A stretch of DNA of 64,000 bases from Stenocarpella maydis (Eukaryota > Ascomycota > Sordariomycetes > Diaporthales > Diaporthaceae): contig NQMI01000014.1 of NCBI GenBank assembly GCA_002270565.1, positions 310,001 to 374,000 on the forward strand. The letters run 5' to 3'. Position numbers and translations under genes: made by a program. Shown here in pieces: positions 59,508 to 64,000 of the stretch (within the stretch, counting starts at the first letter, position 1; every line of letters starts with the position of its first letter). The notes under the pieces were generated by a model. The model had not been told where the DNA came from and did no database searches. It saw nothing but the letters and a program-made list of their open reading frames with translations.

Positions 59508-60471
59508 CTATATCTTTGCCCGGTTGGGCGTCGTTATCTTTGGCTTTATGGGGATCTTCGGGTGATCGCCAGCAAGGGCCAGACCCGTGATGTTCTCCAG
59601 CTCCTCTACAGCCTCAAAGGCCCTTCCCAGGTTGACCTTGATGGTCCGGAACCCTCCCTTGCTGGCTGCCTTCAGATTCTGGCCAATGTCATCGAGGAAG
59701 AGAATGTCACCCGGGGAGACGCCATCTTTCCATCCATGCGCTCTTCCCCTAGACGATTCTGCGTTCTCCCTGGCGAACTTGTCCACCTCTCGCACTGCAA
59801 GCTCATAGATCCTGGGGTCAGGCTTCCTCAGACCAACATGGGCAGAAGACACGAAGACGTCGAAAATGCTCCGGACAGGATCCGCGGAGATGTCAGGCCG
59901 ATGAAGCTTGTGTCCTGGCGGGAAAATGACTGTATTGCTGAGCGCAGCTAGGATATACCTCCCGCTTTGCTTGAGGTTCCTCAGAGCTGGGTACATCCAA
60001 GGGTCGGTAGCAACGGCAGAGGACATCATGTCGTTAAAGAGAAATTCTGCATCGAGACTAGGCACGGGAGGCGTCGGTTCCGTCAAGCGCGGGTCCTTGG
60101 CCTGCTGGTCCTTGTAGAATGCCGCCCACAGCTCCGGACTGTGTAGGTCCTCTGAAAAGCCCTGGATGAAGGCATCGTCCAAGGGAATCTCGCCCCTCTC
60201 TAAGCGGTGCCAGAAGCCATGGGGGGATGTTTTGGATATGGAGTAGTTCACCCAGCCCGGTGGGATACCGAGACTGAGCTCATAGTCAAGGATAGCCTGA
60301 AAAGGAGAGACGACCTGGTACATGGTCAGCAGGCTCAGGGTTCCCTGATATTTGCGAGCAAAGCATCGGTTGCGACGAAGAAAGACGAGGGCAAGGGCCA
60401 TTCTGTTACACATAACTTACAACAACACCGCCTATGTCGAAGAGAATGACTTTGGGTTGCTGGCTGCCCAT
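59508..60471 (-). CDS. HAD-superfamily hydrolase (haloacid dehalogenase/epoxide-hydrolase-N-like)
   Basis: Minus-strand exons 60471-60421 and 60314-59508 give 285 aa. Exon 1 encodes MGSQQPKVILFDIGGVV and carries motif I; the intron (gtaagt donor) restores FDIGGVVVVSPFQAILDYEL. Motif II is ALSNT, motif III the Lys of GLRKPDPRIYELA, and motif IV GDILFLDDIGQN with two Asp. A helical cap lies between motifs I and II. The enzyme class uses the first Asp as nucleophile; here the second position of DxD is Gly, a variant seen in members annotated with FDIGGV, so phosphatase activity is uncertain. Substrate unknown. It is divergent from RPL5 across 482 bp that contain five GATAA heptamers. Length is usual for this fungal group. 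Confidence 0.87.
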
Positions 60472-60952
60472 CTCGGCGTCGATGCCCTCGAGAATGTATC
60501 CTTGGGACAGACGAGATTATTGATGGGAACGGCTTTGCCTCTAAGTATCACAACCCATCGGCAGTGTTGTCGACTACAAAGCCGCGCGGGTTCTGTTTCT
60601 GAGAGGCGAGACCGGACGCCCTCGCAAGAGTGCAGCTTGGGCCATTGCCGGACCTCGGCTCATTTGACTCGAGAGGTTTTGGCAGTGGCAGTCAGTAGAG
60701 CCAAGGTGCGCGCCGATAAACGATAAGCGATAAGCGATAAGCGATAAGCAACGACGTCCCCAACCCAAGTAACTCTCCTGGGACCCACTGCTGGGGCCTC
60801 CAACCAATAGTGTCGCATAGGGTTTCTCCTCCACAAACTAGAGTCCAAAAAGGCCTCGACGACTTCTCTGCCCGCCGTCTTGAGCCCCGTTCCCGACTAT
60901 CGACATTCAACCAACGACCTTGTGGACATCCAGCCCCAAACAGTCGGTCAAG
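60472..60952. promoter_or_regulatory. Divergent promoter region of HAD gene and RPL5
   Basis: No gene is seen between the two starts. The GATAA heptamer array at 60715-60749 lies near its middle, about 240 bp from the HAD start and 200 bp from the RPL5 start. Confidence 0.6.
60715..60749. promoter_or_regulatory. Five tandem GATAAGC heptamers (GATA-factor-type sites)
   Basis: One GATAAAC and four perfect GATAAGC units in exact 7-bp register. Each contains GATAA, the core bound by fungal GATA zinc-finger factors (HGATAR). Whether it is a regulatory array or a simple repeat is not settled by sequence. Confidence 0.55.
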
Positions 60953-62174
60953 ATGGTGAGTTTACGACGCCAATCCGTCCTCGGGCCCATCTCGAGTTCT
61001 GTTCTTGGGGAATGAGAGTCAATGCAAGATGCTTCGGATGGATGAGAACAGTCTGAAGCGCAAATTGCTGACTCGATGGGAATATCGCAGCCTTTCCACA
61101 AGCTTGTGAAGAGCAGCGCGTACTACAGGTAAGTAGACAGGCGACCGACCCTTGTTCCCATCGTGTGCCCTGCAGGTGGCCGTCCACTGCGGCTTCAACC
61201 AGGCGCAGGCAAACCGCAAACACTGACATCCGCTGCAGTCGCTTCCAGACCAAGTACAAGCGCAGAAGGGAGGGAAAGACCGACTACTATGCCCGCAAGC
61301 GCCTGATCACCCAGGCCAAGAACAAGTACAATGCTCCCAAGTACCGCCTGGTCGTCCGCTTCACAAACCGGGACATCATCATGTGCGTATATCCTGCCCT
61401 CTGATGAGTACAAGTCTGGGGGATAGGTGGCTGACGGTGGATGCAAACTACAGGCAGATCGTCACCTCCGAGATCACTGGTGACAAGGTCTTTGTCTCTG
61501 CCTACGCCCACGAGCTGAAGGCCTACGGCATCGAGCACGGCCTGACCAACTGGGCCGCCGCCTACGCTACCGGTCTCTTGATCGCCCGCCGTGCCCTCAA
61601 GAAGCTCGGCATTGACGAGACCTTCACCGGTGTCGAGGAGGCCGACGGAGAGTACACGCTCACCGAGGCCGCCGAGACCGACGACGGCGAGCGCCGCCCC
61701 TTCAAGGCCAACCTCGACGTCGGCCTGGCCCGCACCTCGACCGGTGCCCGTGTCTTCGGTGCCCTCAAGGGTGCCTCTGACGGTGGCATCTTCGTGCCCC
61801 ACTCCGAGAACCGCTTCCCCGGCTACGACATGGAGACCAAGGAGCTCGACGCCGACACCCTCCGCAAGTACATCTACGGCGGCCATGTCGCCGAGTACAT
61901 GGAAACCCTCGCCGACGACGACGAGGAGCGCTACAAGAGCCAGTTCCAGAAGTACATCGACGACGACATCGAGGCCGACGGCATCGAGGAGTTGTACGCC
62001 GAGGCCCACAAGGCCATCCGTGAGGACCCCTTCAAGAAGGTCGAGAGCGACGCCCCCAAGAAGTCTAAGGAGGAGTGGAAGGCCGAGTCTCAGAAGTACC
62101 GCGCCAAGAAGCTCAGCCACGAGGAGAAGAAGCAGCGCGTCCAGGCTAGGATCGCTGAGCTCCGCGCGGACTAA
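60953..62174 (+). CDS. RPL5: 60S ribosomal protein L5 (uL18)
   Basis: Binds 5S rRNA and, with RPL11, forms the 5S RNP of the large subunit. Exons 60953-60955, 61091-61128, 61239-61382, 61454-62174 give 301 aa (yeast 297). The first exon is exactly ATG, before gtgagt; exon 2 begins [13 protein letters not shown], continuing [23 protein letters not shown], the RNA-binding N-terminus. Further landmarks are [49 protein letters not shown] and a Lys/Glu-rich C-terminus. Codon use is highly biased (C-ending), as expected for a ribosomal gene. Three introns near the 5' end, a common arrangement for fungal ribosomal protein genes, have good CTGAC branch sites. Identity is secure. Confidence 0.97.
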
Positions 62175-64000
62175 GTGGGGTCCCGTTTGTGCCTTTCGAT
62201 ACCCCACTACAAGAACCAGCTACTCTGGCGTATTGCGTTGCGTCGTAAAGCAGGAATGAATTGACCAGGGGCAAGAAAATCGGTCAGGATGGAAAACCGG
62301 CGTTGATCAATGGAAAGGTTGCTTTCAAGGGTTCGGGTCCGGGGAAATATCAATGAAAAGTTCCAGCCACCCTTGCTTTGGGCCTCCCTCCAGCTCAGTC
62401 ATGATGCCCTCTCTTGCCCCTACCATTGTTGCCAGAGTGAGCTGCAAATCTTCCCATGCTGTGCTACGCTGAAGATGTCCGCGGTAGGCAACGGCATTCC
62501 TGTCTCCAAAGTCTGAACCGGTGACCTGTAGGCTAGTGACACAACCTTTACGTAGAATAGTTATGCCTTACACTTCGGGCTCACCTGACAAGTGATGGGC
62601 GCGACGTGGTCTGGTGGCTTGCCCTGCCCCGACCCCGATCCTGACCTGACATTGGACACCTGCCTTCTGGTGTACCGACCTGCGCAGCTTCTCGCTGTGG
62701 CCTGGCCCCCTCCCCCGCCCCTGAGCCCTGTCGCGCCGAAGCCTCCGAGACTCTGCTGCTGCTGCTGCTGCTGCTCCGTGCATTGATGCACTGTGGCGTA
62801 TTAACATTTGCCCTAGGTTTCCCGCAGCGAAGGTATATTGTTTTATCATGGGGACGCGGTGAGGAAACCCCGGGGCGGTGGGGGGTATATCGAAAATGTA
62901 CGCAACTTCCAGCGTACCTGGGGCATTAGTTAGAAATAGCAGGTAGTATCCCGAATATGGCCGATTGGGGGAGCCTATTCGGGACGGTAGGAGATTGGGA
63001 TGGGGGCTACGCGGTTCTTCGTTCGGCATGGCTGGTTGGACACGAAGGGCCGAGGGGACTTCCATGCGCGATGGGGCTTGCGCTGTTTCTTTTTGTGCCT
63101 TTCCATGTCGGCATTTATTAGTCGTGCTGGCGTTGACGATGCTTTTTGGGGACCGGATGTTCCGGTGTTGTGCTCCTTTCATTTTGGGCGGATTTCCAAC
63201 GCAGGCCGGGCCGTGCATGTGGGTATGTATGGTGGGAACCCCGGCTGGTGCTGGGTTGAACTGCTTGAGCGGTGACTCCAGACCAGCGAAGCAAAGCATG
63301 GAAGCTAAGCCCAGCTGGCCAGGTGGTGGCAACAGTACTGTGGTTGAGTTTCTCGACCTGTCAAGTATGGTTCAGGTGGGCGCGCGCGCGGCAAGGGCGG
63401 CGCTATATCTAATTCCCGCGCTAGCAGGCGCATCAGTCCCCGGACTTCAGCCCAGCAGCCACAGCCAGCATGGAGCTGGGAAGCCCAGCGTTGTCGTTGA
63501 GGAGGCGGCGTGGATTTCTAAGCAGTGCCTGCGGTTCTCTACTCAATTTGGAACCAAATCGCCTTGCTTCTTCTGGCGCAGGGGAAAACGGCGGCCGGGG
63601 CACAACAGGGGGGGAGCCCTATCTGCATTGCAGTTACTTGGGGCATGGAGAAATACCCGGTGTGCTATGAGGTGGAGCGGAGCAATGCCCTGAATGGGCG
63701 TAACTCTACTCTCTCTTGGCCCTTCCCCGGGGGTTGAGTTGTTGTCACGATGGACAGGCGGAGGTCGGCGACGAGTGGGCGAGGGTCCGGTTCTCAGGAT
63801 GGGTAAAATGTTTTTTTTGTCCCGCTGTGCTGTGGCTCTCTCTGGGCCTGTCGTCAAGATCAGACGAGATGAGAGAGTCGTACGAGGCAGTTACCAGCCT
63901 GGCCCTCACAAGTCAAGGCCTGGACAGTGCAGCGTGGATCCCCGATATGCAGCCGCGGCTCGTGCCAATGAGCGTTGATTGAGAGGACCGATCTAGGTGG
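62175..64000. other. Intergenic end of window, no gene accepted
   Basis: Long overlapping frames on both strands (62568-63332 minus, 254 codons; 62965-63693 plus, 242 codons) have no domain and unremarkable composition, and cannot both be real. A (TGC)7 microsatellite is at about 62755-62775. A gene continuing past 64000 cannot be excluded. Confidence 0.45.

Noticed and set aside
62568..63693. 254-codon minus and 242-codon plus overlapping frames
   Set aside because: They overlap each other, show no domain and have ordinary non-coding composition.

Overview
The window is nuclear DNA of a filamentous ascomycete (Pezizomycotina), most likely a Sordariomycete. The reasons are protein-coding genes with short GT-AG introns (mostly 50-110 bp, with CTAAC/CTGAC-like branch sites just before the acceptor), a GC-rich background with G/C-ending codons, a Ras protein very like Neurospora ras-1, a Zn2Cys6 regulator, and Cys-rich fungal zinc-finger proteins. 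No tRNA, rRNA, CRISPR or bacterial-type operon was seen. Gene models were built by eye from splice sites and protein similarity; no search could be run.

Layout. 0.5-4.4 kb: NBP35 (cytosolic Fe-S assembly, +), the GMF/AIM7 actin regulator (-), and a molybdopterin-binding-domain (FLAD1 N-terminal/YMR178W-like) protein (+) divergent from AIM7. 4.4-9.7 kb: no convincing gene, ending in a repeat-rich ras leader. 9.7-10.6 kb: ras-1. 10.6-15.7 kb: a mostly empty, partly AT-rich stretch with a decayed acetyltransferase-like relic near 14.1-14.8 kb. 15.7-25.0 kb is a housekeeping cluster: isopentenyl-diphosphate isomerase IDI1 (+), a GNAT acetyltransferase (+), RPA2/RFA2 (-), and a Lon protease ending in the peroxisomal signal SRL (+), divergent from RPA2. 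25.0-40.2 kb: a 15 kb gene desert with several minisatellites and a 38-T run next to weak Pol III box matches. 40.2-44.0 kb: a Zn2Cys6 regulator (+), a cryptic minus-strand coding block and a small Cys-rich protein (-). 47.4-54.7 kb: two C2H2 zinc-finger proteins (+). 55.5-57.4 kb: an MFS transporter (+). 58.9-59.5 kb: a broken methyltransferase gene. 59.5-62.2 kb: an HAD-like hydrolase (-) divergent from ribosomal protein RPL5/uL18 (+), with five tandem GATAA heptamers between them. 62.2-64.0 kb: nothing convincing.

There is no pathway cluster; the genes serve separate core functions (Fe-S assembly, actin branching, Ras signalling, isoprenoid synthesis, DNA replication, peroxisomal proteolysis, translation) interspersed with regulators. 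The unusual features are structural: three genes whose first coding exon is only ATG or ATGA, three introns with GC donors, micro-exons of 8, 9 and 18 nt, an apparent zinc-finger exon-intron duplication, and an over-represented palindrome TACCTAGGTA. I did not find a clearly new multi-gene system.
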